DNA of 64,000 bases from Bog-473 sp036502025 (GTDB lineage Bacteria > Actinomycetota > Acidimicrobiia > Acidimicrobiales > RAAP-2): NCBI GenBank assembly GCA_036502025.1, contig DASXZJ010000077.1:32876-96875 (forward strand), in the 5' to 3' direction. The first letter of the stretch is position 1, and the number at the start of each line of letters is the position of its first letter. A program made the position numbers and the translations under genes. The notes beneath the pieces are model-generated. The model ran no database searches and was not told the DNA's origin. It worked only from the letters and a program-made list of their open reading frames with translations. This document shows positions 27,485 through 36,072 of this stretch, piece after piece.

Positions 27485-27767
27485 GACGGCGCCCGCCCCG
27501 GCGACGCAACAACCTCCGACCCCCGCCGGGCCACCGGGTTGCGCCCATCGGATCGTGACGAGGACACGGGAGCAACGCTACGAGATCCTGCCCTACGGGG
27601 GTTGTCGGGACTCGCCGAGCGTCGGCCCAGGAATACTCAGCCTGACGGATGACGCAGCACCCTGAACTACCTGACGCCGACCGAATTCGAAGATCTAAAC
27701 TCAACCCACATCCACCAGGCCACATAGTCATAAGCGCGGTCCACCAACCGGGGTCGAGACTATTTCG

Positions 27768-27841
27768 TGGGGACGGAGGGATTCGAACCCTCACTGGAGG
27801 CGGTTTAAGCGCCCTGCCTCTGCCGATTGGGCTACGCCCCC
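27768..27841 (-). tRNA. tRNA with UAA anticodon and short (class I) variable loop
   Basis: Folds as a complete cloverleaf of 74 bases without CCA. The acceptor stem is GGGGGCG/CGTCCCC with A73. The D-arm is GCC/GGC, and the anticodon stem is GGGCG/CGCCT with loop CTTAAAC, giving anticodon UAA (leucine, UUA codons). The variable loop is CCAGT, only five bases. The T-arm is GAGGG-TTCGAAT-CCCTC. Bacterial leucine tRNAs normally have a long variable arm, so identity by anticodon and shape disagree. CCA is not encoded. A C13-A22 mismatch and G at position 21 are mild D-arm irregularities. Confidence 0.8.
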
Positions 27842-27933
27842 GGGTCGCACGACCGTCAGGATCTTATGGCTCGCGGTTCGCCCGACCCCTGCCGTAGGCT
27901 GAGCCCGTACCTGAAGAACGAACACCGACCGAC

Positions 27934-28416
27934 TTGCTCGGCCATTCCCCCACGCCCCGGAACCGCGTCGCTCCGCTCGCTCGATACGGGATTCTTGTCG
28001 CGGGCGGTGTCGCCCTGAGCACGTGGCAGGCCGGGCAGTCCCGGGACGCCAGCGGAACGCACTGGGCCGTGGTGCTCACCGTGGCCGCCGCCCTTCTGGG
28101 GGCATTCGCCCTCGGTCTGCGGCGACAGCGCCAGACCTTCCGTGCCTGGATCGCCATCACCGCCCACGCCGTCCGAACCTGGCGTTCCCGGCCGAGAGCC
28201 GTTGTCGGGTCAGTGGTGGTGTGGACCGTCCTCGCGTTCGCCGTCGTCGGCTGGGACCTGGCGAGCTTCATCCACCAGTCCCATGACCTCCCGACCCTGA
28301 GCTACTACGTGGGCCGGGTGACTCGATACCCCGCCGGGCGCGGCGCGTGCTTCGCCGCGTGGCTGGGTCTCGGCGCCTCCCTCGCCGTCGGCGGCCGACG
28401 CCGGCGCGACGCGTGA
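27934..28416 (+). CDS. Small membrane protein, unknown
   Basis: About 160 residues with three to four hydrophobic segments: ILVAGGVALSTWQAG, WAVVLTVAAALLGAFALGL, VVGSVVVWTVLAFAVVGWDLASF and FAAWLGLGASLAVGG. It ends in RRRRDA. No family is recognised with confidence. The best start is TTG at 27934; no ATG or GTG opens the frame nearby. The next small membrane protein begins in its stop (TGATG), so the two are coupled and probably act together. Confidence 0.65.
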   Translation: MLGHSPTPRNRVAPLARYGILVAGGVALSTWQAGQSRDASGTHWAVVLTVAAALLGAFALGLRRQRQTFRAWIAITAHAVRTWRSRPRAVVGSVVVWTVLAFAVVGWDLASFIHQSHDLPTLSYYVGRVTRYPAGRGACFAAWLGLGASLAVGGRRRRDA

Positions 28417-28625
28417 TGCCTGCCGCCGTGGTCGCCGGCGCCTGGGTCTGGCTGGCTGTCGTGGCCGCCGCATCCGTATGGCTGATCATCCTCGCCGTTG
28501 CGCCCAGGCGGTTGCTCGGCCCGAAACCGGTGCTGCGCTGGCTGCTGGCGTCCTTCGTGACCCGCCTGGCCGTCCTGGCCGCCTGGAGCGTCGCCGGCTG
28601 GCACGTCTTCTGTCAGCGGCCGTGA
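28416..28625 (+). CDS. Small membrane protein, DUF6186-like
   Basis: 69 residues: one long hydrophobic helix (VAGAWVWLAVVAAASVWLIILAV), then RRLLGPKPVLRWLLAS, then a second helix ending AAWSVAGWHVFCQRP. The ending resembles the WLGWHxFAR finish I recall for the actinobacterial DUF6186 family; this is from memory and tentative. ATG 28416 overlaps the upstream TGA by one base. The downstream P450 gene starts 50 bases later. Confidence 0.65.
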   Translation: MPAAVVAGAWVWLAVVAAASVWLIILAVAPRRLLGPKPVLRWLLASFVTRLAVLAAWSVAGWHVFCQRP

Positions 28626-28675
28626 GCGTGGTGCCGAAGCTTGACCGGTCCGGGCCGCACCAGGAGGATGGCGGC

Positions 28676-29914
28676 GTGGTCGACGATCTCCGCAGCATCG
28701 ATCTCACCGACCTCGACAATTTCGTTCAGGGCTTCCCCCATCATCTCTTTGCGACCCATCGGCGGGAGGCTCCCGTCTGGTGGCACGAACCGACGGCCCA
28801 CACGCCCGATGGCGAAGGCTTCTGGTCGGTGGCCACCTACGACGAGGTGCTCGAGGTCCTCCATGACCCGGTCACCTACTCCTCGGAGACCGGTGGCGAT
28901 CGGCCGTACGGGGGAACCATCCTCCAGGACCTCCCGGTCGCCGGAGTGATGCTGAACATGATGGACGACCCGCGTCACGCCCGCATCCGGCGCCTGGTCA
29001 CCAGAGGGCTCACGCCGGGCATCGTCCGCCACCTCGAGAGCGAGCTCCGGCGCCGCACCCGTGTCCTGCTCGACCCCGTCGCCGCGACGTGCGACTTCCT
29101 CGTGGAGGTGGCCGCCGAGCTGCCGATGCAGGCCATCTGCGTGCTCCTCGGCATCCCCGAGGGTGATCGCCACCGCCTCTTCGAATGCGTCGAGCACATC
29201 TTCGATCTGCCGGATCAATCGGACTACATGGCCATGACCCCCCGCCGCGAGGCGGCGGTCACCGACCTCTACGCCTACGGCGTCGCCCTCATCGAGGAGA
29301 AGCGGCGGAACCCCCGGGACGACATGCTCTCGGTCGTGGTCCACGCCGAATTGGTCGACGAGGATCCGCCCAGCCTGACCGACGGTGAGCTCTCGGCCTT
29401 CTTTCAGCTCCTCTTCTCGGCCGGGGCCGAGACGACGCGCCACGCCATCGCCGGCGCGGTGCTGGCCTTGCACGAGCGACCCGACCAGCTGGCGGCACTG
29501 CGTCAGGATGAGGATCTCCTGCCGTCGGCGGTCGAGGAGATCCTTCGTTGGACCACGCCCTCACCCTCGAAACGGCGGACCGCGACGCGCCCCTGTGAAC
29601 TCGGGGGTCAGCGGATCCAACCGGGCCAGAAAGTTCTCGTCTGGGAGGGCTCGGCCAACCGCGACGAGAGGCGCTTCGCCGATCCGACGTCCTTCATGGT
29701 CGATCGTGACCCCAACCCGCATCTGGCCTTCGGGCACGGGGCCCACTTCTGCCTGGGCGCGCATCTGGCGCGCCTCGAAATCCGCGTGGCCCTCTCTGAG
29801 ACCCTGGCGGCCTTCTCTTCCTTCGCGCTCAATGGCGAGCCCGAATGGACCCGGAGCAACCGCCACACCGGGCTGCGGCACCTTCCGCTGCGGGTGACAC
29901 GCCGGCCCGCCTGA
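28676..29914 (+). CDS. Cytochrome P450 monooxygenase
   Basis: 412 residues. The I-helix oxygen-activation motif SAGAETTRH is near 247-255, the K-helix ExxR is in VEEILRW, and the heme-binding loop FGHGAHFCLGAHLARLE is near 351-367 with the cysteine ligand near 358. No membrane anchor, so a soluble bacterial class needing ferredoxin partners, none of which is encoded nearby. GTG 28676 is preceded by AGGAGG eight bases upstream. An in-frame GTG at 28622, overlapping the previous stop as GTGA, is the alternative. Similar to CYP families acting on steroids or terpenoids in actinobacteria, but the substrate is unknown. Confidence 0.95.
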   Translation: MVDDLRSIDLTDLDNFVQGFPHHLFATHRREAPVWWHEPTAHTPDGEGFWSVATYDEVLEVLHDPVTYSSETGGDRPYGGTILQDLPVAGVMLNMMDDPRHARIRRLVTRGLTPGIVRHLESELRRRTRVLLDPVAATCDFLVEVAAELPMQAICVLLGIPEGDRHRLFECVEHIFDLPDQSDYMAMTPRREAAVTDLYAYGVALIEEKRRNPRDDMLSVVVHAELVDEDPPSLTDGELSAFFQLLFSAGAETTRHAIAGAVLALHERPDQLAALRQDEDLLPSAVEEILRWTTPSPSKRRTATRPCELGGQRIQPGQKVLVWEGSANRDERRFADPTSFMVDRDPNPHLAFGHGAHFCLGAHLARLEIRVALSETLAAFSSFALNGEPEWTRSNRHTGLRHLPLRVTRRPA

Positions 29915-29924
29915 GGGCGGTCGC

Positions 29925-31508
29925 TCAGCCCGGTTGCGCCGACGGCGCCCCAGCCAGTAGCGGGCGATACTGCTCCCAGACGGCCAGCTCCGCATCTCTC
30001 GGCGCGTCCACGGTCCCGGTGTGGGCCCCGAAGATCATGGTCGCGCGCGTGGCAGGGTCCCAGGTGGGCCAGGGGACCAGACCGTCGTCGTGCGGGGTGC
30101 CCGTCCGGGCGAAGGCCAGCCAGGCCTCCTGCATCTGCCGGGACAACGTAAGGGCGTCGTCGCCGCCCCCCGAGAACAGCTGCACGGCTGGCACGTCGAC
30201 CACTCCGAAGACAAAGGGCAGTTCCAGGGCGTGGCACGACCCGAGCACCCCGCCGAAGGCCGGTGACTCCCAATCGAAGAGGTACACGAAGGCCGACGCC
30301 CCGTGGGCCTCCTGAGCGGCCGCCATCTGGAGGCTGGGCCAGCGGAAGACACCGTCGCTCCCCATGGCGACCAACAGGTCCTGGGCCCCGGTCCCCTCGG
30401 AACGGGACGCGCGCGCCTCTCGGTAACCGTCCATGAGGGCGTCGGTGGGCACGTCCGGTGCCGAGTTGGCGGCCCACCGGGCCACCCCGAACTCGTCGAG
30501 TGCGGCGAGGGCCGGATTCCCCAGGGTAAAGAGCGTTAGCTCATCGCGGTTGGTACCGATCAGAAGATCGACATCCTTCATGGCGCCCCGCTCGAGCGCG
30601 CGCAACGGGTGCTCGGGCAGGAAGACGCCGTCGACCACGGGCAGGAAGGGCAGCGGCATCAGCCCGGGATCGGGGCGTCGCCGGGACAGAACCTCGGTGG
30701 CTGCAACCAGCTCGGAAGCCGGGACCCGTTCCAGGACGTCGCGACGGCACGCCGCCAGTCCCAGCGCCTCGGCCAGACGGTCACCGGCCCGCTCCGCCTC
30801 CTCGACCGTGTGCACGTGCGCGCCGCCGCTCTGCACCACCGCCCGCTTGAACAGACCGGCGGCGGCGGGAGCGCCCATCAGCGCGGCGATGCTGATGGCG
30901 CCGGCCGATTCGCCGAAGACGGTGACGTTGCCGGCGTCGCCGCCGAAGGAGCCGATGTTGTCGCGGACCCAGCGCAGTGCCGCCACTTGATCCTGCAGGC
31001 CCCAATTGCCGGCGAGGCCATCGTCCCCGGCCATGCCCCGGTGGCCCAGGAACCCCAGTGCTCCCAGGCGGTAATTGATCGTCACCACCACGACATCTCC
31101 GTTGCGGGCCAACTTGCCACCCCGGTAGAGGAAGACCGAGCCGCTGCCGCCGGTAAAGCCGCCGCCGTGGATCCAGACCATCACCGGGCGGGCGGTGGCG
31201 GGTTCGGCCCTCGGTTGGTCGGGCACGTCGGGGGTCCAGACATTGAGGGTGAGACAGTCCTCGCTCTGCGGGTCGTCGGCGGACGGATCCGACGGGCTGG
31301 TGATCCCGGCCACCGCGGCCGACTGCGGCGCGATCGGGCCGAACGTCGACGCGTCACGGATGTCCCCCCATGACTCCGGCGGTCGCGGCGACCGCCAGCG
31401 CAACGTACCGACCGGTGGCTGCGCAAAGGGAATGCCGGAGAACGACCACAGATCGCCCCGCCGCACGCCCCGTACCCGCCCTCCGGTGACCTCGACGACC
31501 TTGTCCAT
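29925..31508 (-). CDS. Type-B carboxylesterase/lipase
   Basis: 527 residues of the alpha/beta hydrolase carboxylesterase family. Motifs: N-terminal GVRRGDLWSFSGIPFAQPP, SEDCLTLNVW, oxyanion hole WIHGGGFTGGSG near 112-123, nucleophile GESAGAIS near 198-205, and catalytic histidine in GSCHALELPFVFG near 424. There is no signal peptide, so probably cytoplasmic. ATG 31508 was chosen; a TTG 12 codons upstream is possible. It converges with the P450 gene (10-base gap). Esters of small or xenobiotic compounds are the usual substrates; nothing here narrows this. Confidence 0.93.
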   Translation of the reverse strand: MDKVVEVTGGRVRGVRRGDLWSFSGIPFAQPPVGTLRWRSPRPPESWGDIRDASTFGPIAPQSAAVAGITSPSDPSADDPQSEDCLTLNVWTPDVPDQPRAEPATARPVMVWIHGGGFTGGSGSVFLYRGGKLARNGDVVVVTINYRLGALGFLGHRGMAGDDGLAGNWGLQDQVAALRWVRDNIGSFGGDAGNVTVFGESAGAISIAALMGAPAAAGLFKRAVVQSGGAHVHTVEEAERAGDRLAEALGLAACRRDVLERVPASELVAATEVLSRRRPDPGLMPLPFLPVVDGVFLPEHPLRALERGAMKDVDLLIGTNRDELTLFTLGNPALAALDEFGVARWAANSAPDVPTDALMDGYREARASRSEGTGAQDLLVAMGSDGVFRWPSLQMAAAQEAHGASAFVYLFDWESPAFGGVLGSCHALELPFVFGVVDVPAVQLFSGGGDDALTLSRQMQEAWLAFARTGTPHDDGLVPWPTWDPATRATMIFGAHTGTVDAPRDAELAVWEQYRPLLAGAPSAQPG

Positions 31509-31641
31509 GTCGGCACCATATGGAGGGATCTCCGTCGTGGTCAACCACTACCGGGTGTGTGCCGCTCGTCCAGACGGCGCGAGCAGGCACTTCACCCCGC
31601 TCTTTCCACGCGGGGGTGCCTCTTTTGGTGGGGATCAAGGG

Positions 31642-31649
31642 GATACTGT
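31642..31649 (+). promoter_or_regulatory. -10-like box for the NlpC/P60 gene
   Basis: GATACTGT contains two overlapping -10 candidates (GATACT and TACTGT). The second ends seven bases before the GTG at 31657, so the mRNA may be leaderless. No c-di-AMP riboswitch would fit in the 110-base divergent space. Confidence 0.4.
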
Positions 31650-31656
31650 TGCCAGA

Positions 31657-32955
31657 GTGGCTGCAGTGAATTGTCGGAACACTGGCCGCCGAATGCTCCG
31701 CGCGTCCCGGGCGCGAGGGGTGCTCGTCGCCGCCCTGCTCGGGCTCGCCGGCGCGGGAACACCCGCGCTGACCTTTGACGCGTCCCCGGCTGGCGCGACC
31801 GGGTCGACCCCGACCACCCTCCCTGGACCTGCCCCCAACCAAGCGCAGATCAACGCCTCGACGGCCCAGGTCAGCGCCATCGAGGCCAAGCTCGCCCAGG
31901 AGGAGCAGGCGACGTCCGCGTTGGACAACCGCTACACCGTGGCGGTCGCCAACCTCCAGACCGCCCAGAACGCGCTGCAGACCATCGACGCCACCCTGGC
32001 TCGCACCCGGGCCGCCGTCGCGCTGGACCGGCGCCGCCTGGCCGACGACGCGATCCGGGCCTACATCTACGCCACGCCGCAGGCGAAGTTCGCGTCCCTC
32101 TTCTCGTCCTCGGCCACCGTCAGCAACGCCCGCGACCAGTACACCGAACAGGTGGTCGGGAATCTCGACCAGGCGCGGGACGCGCTGACCACCAGCGAGG
32201 ACCAACTGAACAGCCAGAAGGCGCAGCAGCAGTCCATCGCGGCACAGGCCCAGTCCGAGGCCAACCAGGCCAAGGCGCTGGCGGTGGCCAATGAACAGGA
32301 AGCAGCCACCACCAGGGCCACGCTCAGCCAGGTCCAGGGACAGCTGGCCCAGGAAGTCGCGGCGGCGGCGGTCGCAGAAGCGCAGGCGGAGGCGGCTGCA
32401 GCCGCCAAGGCCGCCAGCGCGGCGGCGGCACAACGCGCGGCAGCTGCGGCACAGGCGGCAGCCACCGTCGCCGGCGCGGTGGGTGGCGCGAGCAGCGGTG
32501 CCGCCGCGACCACTGCCGCCAACCAGGCCGCGGGCGCGGGCAAGACCGGACCCGTCGGCGGCAGCGGCTCAGGAGCCGGACAGCAGCTGGCGGCGGTACG
32601 GGCAGCCGAGTCCCAGCTGGGCGTCCCTTACGTCTTCGGGGGCGAGAGCCCTCGGAACGGGTTCGACTGCTCCGGGCTGGTGCAATGGGCCTGGAGCCAG
32701 GCCGGCGTCTCCATCCCCCGGACGACCGAGTCCCAGTGGCCCTCGCTCCCCCACGTCTCCTTGAGCAACCTCGAGCCCGGTGACCTGCTCTTTTATTACA
32801 ACCTCGACGGTGACGACCAGGTTGACCACGTGGTGATGTACACCGGGTCCGGTCCCTACGGCACCAATACGGTGATCCAGGCTCCCTTCACCGGGTCCAC
32901 GGTTTCGTACTCCCCCATCTTCACCGCGGGACTCATCGGAGCCGCTCGCCCGTAG
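31657..32955 (+). CDS. Secreted NlpC/P60 peptidoglycan hydrolase
   Basis: 432 residues. A signal peptide (RRMLRASRARGVLVAALLGLAGAG) precedes a long coiled-coil (about 65-245; ASTAQVSAIEAKLAQEEQA onward, then an Ala/Glu/Gln-rich helix). An Ala/Gly linker and a C-terminal NlpC/P60 domain (about 310-432) follow, with catalytic cysteine in FDCSGLVQWAW (~338), histidine in DQVDHVVMY (~390) and a third polar residue following. It resembles RipA/PcsB-like enzymes that cut peptide stems during cell separation; the coiled-coil commonly mediates FtsEX-dependent control. Start GTG 31657, with GTG 31666 and ATG 31693 as alternatives. Confidence 0.93.
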   Translation: MAAVNCRNTGRRMLRASRARGVLVAALLGLAGAGTPALTFDASPAGATGSTPTTLPGPAPNQAQINASTAQVSAIEAKLAQEEQATSALDNRYTVAVANLQTAQNALQTIDATLARTRAAVALDRRRLADDAIRAYIYATPQAKFASLFSSSATVSNARDQYTEQVVGNLDQARDALTTSEDQLNSQKAQQQSIAAQAQSEANQAKALAVANEQEAATTRATLSQVQGQLAQEVAAAAVAEAQAEAAAAAKAASAAAAQRAAAAAQAAATVAGAVGGASSGAAATTAANQAAGAGKTGPVGGSGSGAGQQLAAVRAAESQLGVPYVFGGESPRNGFDCSGLVQWAWSQAGVSIPRTTESQWPSLPHVSLSNLEPGDLLFYYNLDGDDQVDHVVMYTGSGPYGTNTVIQAPFTGSTVSYSPIFTAGLIGAARP

Positions 32956-33017
32956 CCTGACTCCCGGCGGCGACCACCCGACTCCGCCAGGTGCGACGAG
33001 CGGTGGAGAATACGCAG

Positions 33018-34082
33018 ATGCCCCCGAGCGAAGAGACGCTGTCGCGTGGACGCACCATGCCGGCTTTGACCTTCGTCATCCCGGCCTACGACGAGGCCCC
33101 CCGCCTGCCCGCCGGTGTGCAGCGGATTCACGATGCGATCGGCGCCGGGGCGATCGACCCCGAGACCACTGAATTCATAGTGGTGGACGATGGCAGCACC
33201 GACGACACGGCGTCGCATGCCGCGCGGCTCTTCGGGGGCTTCCCCCACGTGACGGTCGTGCGGTTGAGCGAGAACCGAGGCAAGGGGGGAGCCGTTCGAG
33301 CTGGGGTGGCAGCCGCGTCGGCCCCACTCATCATCTTTGCCGACGCGGACATGGCCATCGATCCTGCCCAAACTCCGCAATTCGTACGCGCCCTCGACAC
33401 CTTCGAACTCGCCATCGGGTCGCGGGCTGCGTCGGGAGCGTCGGTCAACCGCCCCAGCATCCACCGGTCCGTGATGAATCGCACTTTCAACCGCTTCGTC
33501 AACATGGTGACCAGACTGTCGCTTGACGACACCCAGTGTGGCTTCAAGGCCTTCCGCGCCCCGGCCGCCAAGCTGCTCTTCCACTATTCGGTCATCGATC
33601 GATTCGCCTTCGACGTCGAGATCCTCTCGCTCGCCCGGCGATTCGGCCTCCCCCTCACCCAGATCCCCGTGCAGTGGCTTCGAGTGAGGGGGAGCCGGGT
33701 GCGCCCGTCCATCGACATCGGGTCCATGGCCCGCGACGTCTTCCGCGCCGGTCGTGGCTCGGCGTCGCCCCCTCCGGTGCCGGCGCTGGTGGTCAAGGGT
33801 CCCGATGAGCGGGTCGGAGGACCGGGCCGCCCGCAGTCGCTCGAGCTGCTCGGTCGAGAGCTGTCGGCGACCCTCCCCGTCATGCTGCGGTCCGATTCCG
33901 AGCTCCTGGTGCTGTGTCCCCTCATGACCGCCGCCCAGATCGAGGCCACCGCCGCCCTCATCACGGACCGCTCTGACGAGTTCGTGCTCGAACCCACGGA
34001 GGTGACAGTGGACCAGTTGTGCGCGCTGGCTCCGCTCTCGCTGACCTGGGCTGATGGCCAGCGCTCCCCCGTCGCTCCCTGA
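33018..34082 (+). CDS. Dolichyl-phosphate-mannose-synthase-like GT2
   Basis: 354 residues. Residues 15-240 are a GT-A domain of the DPM1/DPG synthase type: LTFVIPAYDEAPRLP, VVDDGSTDDTAS, RLSENRGKGGAVRAGV, FADADMAID (DxD), TQCGFKAFR and FAFDVEILSLARRFG. It likely moves a sugar from GDP- or UDP-sugar to polyprenyl phosphate at the inner face of the membrane. No C-terminal membrane helices are present. Instead there is a ~100-residue soluble extension with a Pro-rich linker (ASPPPVPALVV) and a small alpha/beta region. Start ATG 33018 is supported by GTGGAGAA; ATG 33057 is a shorter option. Confidence 0.88.
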   Translation: MPPSEETLSRGRTMPALTFVIPAYDEAPRLPAGVQRIHDAIGAGAIDPETTEFIVVDDGSTDDTASHAARLFGGFPHVTVVRLSENRGKGGAVRAGVAAASAPLIIFADADMAIDPAQTPQFVRALDTFELAIGSRAASGASVNRPSIHRSVMNRTFNRFVNMVTRLSLDDTQCGFKAFRAPAAKLLFHYSVIDRFAFDVEILSLARRFGLPLTQIPVQWLRVRGSRVRPSIDIGSMARDVFRAGRGSASPPPVPALVVKGPDERVGGPGRPQSLELLGRELSATLPVMLRSDSELLVLCPLMTAAQIEATAALITDRSDEFVLEPTEVTVDQLCALAPLSLTWADGQRSPVAP

Positions 34083-34100
34083 CCCGGCCCCTGCCCCTCT

Positions 34101-34131
34101 TTGAGAGGCACGGCCCCGGGGTCGGTACCAT
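34101..34131 (+). promoter_or_regulatory. Promoter of the PlsC-like gene, probably leaderless
   Basis: TTGAGA (34101-34106) and TACCAT (34126-34131) are 19 bases apart. The -10 ends seven bases before the GTG at 34138, and the ATG inside this box is followed by an early stop, so GTG is the start. Confidence 0.5.
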
Positions 34132-34137
34132 GGCCAG

Positions 34138-35019
34138 GTGACCACCGAGCGCTCGACCATCACCGCCAAGAAGCGCTCGACGGCCATCGTGCCGATCCGG
34201 ATCCCCCCTGAGGTGCCTGAAGCCCTGGAGGACCCTCGACTCTCCGACGTCGACGAGTGGGGTCGCTCGGAACGCACCCGGGCCCTGGCCCGGGCCCTCT
34301 ACGAGCCCCTGTACTCGAAGTGGTTCCGGGTCGAATGGGAGGGGTTGGAGAAGATCCCGGCGCACGGCGGCGCGTTGCTGGTGGCCAACCACGCTGGAGC
34401 CATTCCTTCCGACGCCCCGGTCATCATGCACGGGATCGAGAAGGAGCTGCAGCGGCCCGTCTACGGCATGGCGGACTACTTCTTCCGCACGGTGCCGGTC
34501 GTCGGCACCCTGTGGGCGCGCGCCGGGGGCGTCTCGGCCCGGCCGGCCAATGCCTACCGCTTGCTCAACGAGCAGAGACAACTGGCGCTCGTGTTCCCCG
34601 AGGGGACGAAGGGCCCCTCAAAGTCGTTCACCGACCGCTACCAGCTTCGGCGCTTCGGTCGGGGCGGTTTCGTGGAGATCGCCATGCGGGCGGGGGTCCC
34701 GGTGATCCCGATTGCCGTCATCGGGTCAGAGGAGGCCATGCCCGTCGTCTTCCGGCTTCCCACCTTGGCCAAGGCACTCGGGGTCCCCTATTTCCCGATC
34801 ACGGCCAACCTCTTGACCATGGGGCCGCTGGGGATCGTCGTGCCGTTCCCGGCCAAGTTCAAGCTGCGAGTCCTCGATCCTGTCCACTTCGACGTCCCGC
34901 CGGACCAGGAACGCTACTCAAAGAGCCGCATCATGGAAGAGGCGGAACGCATCCGAACCCAACTACAGGAGTCGGTCTACGACATGCTGCGCGATCGGCG
35001 CAGCGTGTGGTTCGGCTGA
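34138..35019 (+). CDS. PlsC-like 1-acylglycerol-3-phosphate acyltransferase family protein
   Basis: 293 residues. The acyltransferase block I is NHAGAIPSD near 83-91 (canonical NHxxxxD: the H and D are kept), with FFRTVPVVGTLW and the block III FPEGTKG near 153-159. A ~40-residue polar N-terminus precedes the domain. The enzyme would acylate a lyso-phospholipid or another glycolipid at the membrane. It is followed 12 bases later by an extended SDR, the same pairing as Rv0502/Rv0501 in M. tuberculosis as I recall. In that pairing the acyltransferase substrate is also unresolved. Confidence 0.9.
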   Translation: MTTERSTITAKKRSTAIVPIRIPPEVPEALEDPRLSDVDEWGRSERTRALARALYEPLYSKWFRVEWEGLEKIPAHGGALLVANHAGAIPSDAPVIMHGIEKELQRPVYGMADYFFRTVPVVGTLWARAGGVSARPANAYRLLNEQRQLALVFPEGTKGPSKSFTDRYQLRRFGRGGFVEIAMRAGVPVIPIAVIGSEEAMPVVFRLPTLAKALGVPYFPITANLLTMGPLGIVVPFPAKFKLRVLDPVHFDVPPDQERYSKSRIMEEAERIRTQLQESVYDMLRDRRSVWFG

Positions 35020-35031
35020 GAGGACGGCACC

Positions 35032-36069
35032 ATGTCGCGTCGCGTCCTCGTCACCGGAGCCGACACCTTCTGGGGTGGCCGGATGATCCAGGCCCTCGAA
35101 GCGGATCCCACCATGGACGTAATTCTGGGCATGGGGACCCGGACCCCCTCGGTGCCTTTCGACCGGGCCGAGTTCGTGCGGGCCGACCAGGCGTATTCCA
35201 TCCTCAATCGAATCGTGAGAGCGACCCAGGTCGACACCATCCTCCACACCTTCATGGTGACGAACTCGGGGACCGTGCCCAACCGGGCCATGCACGAGAT
35301 CAACGTCATCGGGACGATGAACCTCCTGGCGGCGGCGGGGACGGCCGGTTCGTCCGTGCGCCACATCGTCGTGAAGTCGTCCACCGTGGTCTACGGCTCG
35401 TCGGCCCGCGATCCGAGTACGTTCCAGGAGGACACTCCCAGGGCGGGGCCGGCCAAGACGAGTGTCGAGCGCTCCTTGATCGAGGCGGAGGGGCTCGTAC
35501 GTGACTTCTCCGAGGACAACCCCGGCACGTTGGTCACCGTGCTGCGATTCGCCAATGTGCTGGGGACCCACCTGACCACGCCGATCAGCCGGAACCTGTC
35601 GCGCCCGTTCTGCCCCTCCATCTTCGGCTTCGACCCCCTGCTCCAGTTCGTCGAGGAGGACGACGTCGTGCGCGCCCTGCTGCACGTCACCCGAGGCAGC
35701 ATTCCCGGCCTCTACAACGTGGCGGGGGACGGCCGGCTGCCCTGGAGCGAGGTGGCCAGCATCTGCGGCACCCGCCTCATCCCGCTCTCCCCCTACGCCC
35801 CCCTGAAGATCCGGCCACTCTCCCGGCTCTTTGACTTGCCCACCGAGTTGGAGGATCTCCTGCGCTACGGCCGGGGCGTCGACACGCGCCGTTTGGCCAC
35901 CACCGGTTTCGAGTACCAGGCCACCAGCGCGGGCGCGGTGCAGAGCTTCATCCGCGCCCTTCGCCTGCGTCGGGCCGCCGGGAAGACGCCCTCGTCGTAC
36001 ACTTACGAGCACGACATCGAGCAGTTCTTCCGCCATTCACCTTCGGTGACCGGCGTGGCAGACCACTGA
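35032..36069 (+). CDS. NAD-epimerase-like extended SDR, catalytic residues altered
   Basis: 345 residues with a Rossmann start RVLVTGADTFWGGRM, in which the usual GxxGxxG is GADTFWGG. HEINVIGTMNLLAAAG, KSSTVVYGSS and VTVLRFANVLG match GalE-like proteins. The catalytic YxxxK segment is missing: where it should lie the sequence is AKTSVERSLIEAE. This argues against epimerase chemistry and for a binding or regulatory role, or a different reaction. Related to the protein named GalE2 (Rv0501) in mycobacteria, where the same acyltransferase partner is adjacent. Start ATG 35032 after GAGAGGACGG. Confidence 0.87.
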   Translation: MSRRVLVTGADTFWGGRMIQALEADPTMDVILGMGTRTPSVPFDRAEFVRADQAYSILNRIVRATQVDTILHTFMVTNSGTVPNRAMHEINVIGTMNLLAAAGTAGSSVRHIVVKSSTVVYGSSARDPSTFQEDTPRAGPAKTSVERSLIEAEGLVRDFSEDNPGTLVTVLRFANVLGTHLTTPISRNLSRPFCPSIFGFDPLLQFVEEDDVVRALLHVTRGSIPGLYNVAGDGRLPWSEVASICGTRLIPLSPYAPLKIRPLSRLFDLPTELEDLLRYGRGVDTRRLATTGFEYQATSAGAVQSFIRALRLRRAAGKTPSSYTYEHDIEQFFRHSPSVTGVADH

Positions 36070-36072
36070 TCC

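Noticed and set aside
27485..27767. Possible gene or ncRNA in the 283-base gap upstream of the EamA gene
   Set aside because: No open frame with coding character, no stable stem and no promoter-like pair could be supported.
27768..28625. tRNA-associated integration site
   Set aside because: No integrase, no repeated tRNA 3' end and no change in base composition next to the tRNA.
28676..31508. P450 plus carboxylesterase as a secondary-metabolite cluster
   Set aside because: They are convergent, not an operon, and no core biosynthetic enzyme, ferredoxin or tailoring genes accompany them.
31509..31656. c-di-AMP (ydaO) riboswitch before the NlpC/P60 gene
   Set aside because: Such riboswitches often precede cell-wall hydrolases, but the divergent gap is too short and the -10 box lies right before the start codon.
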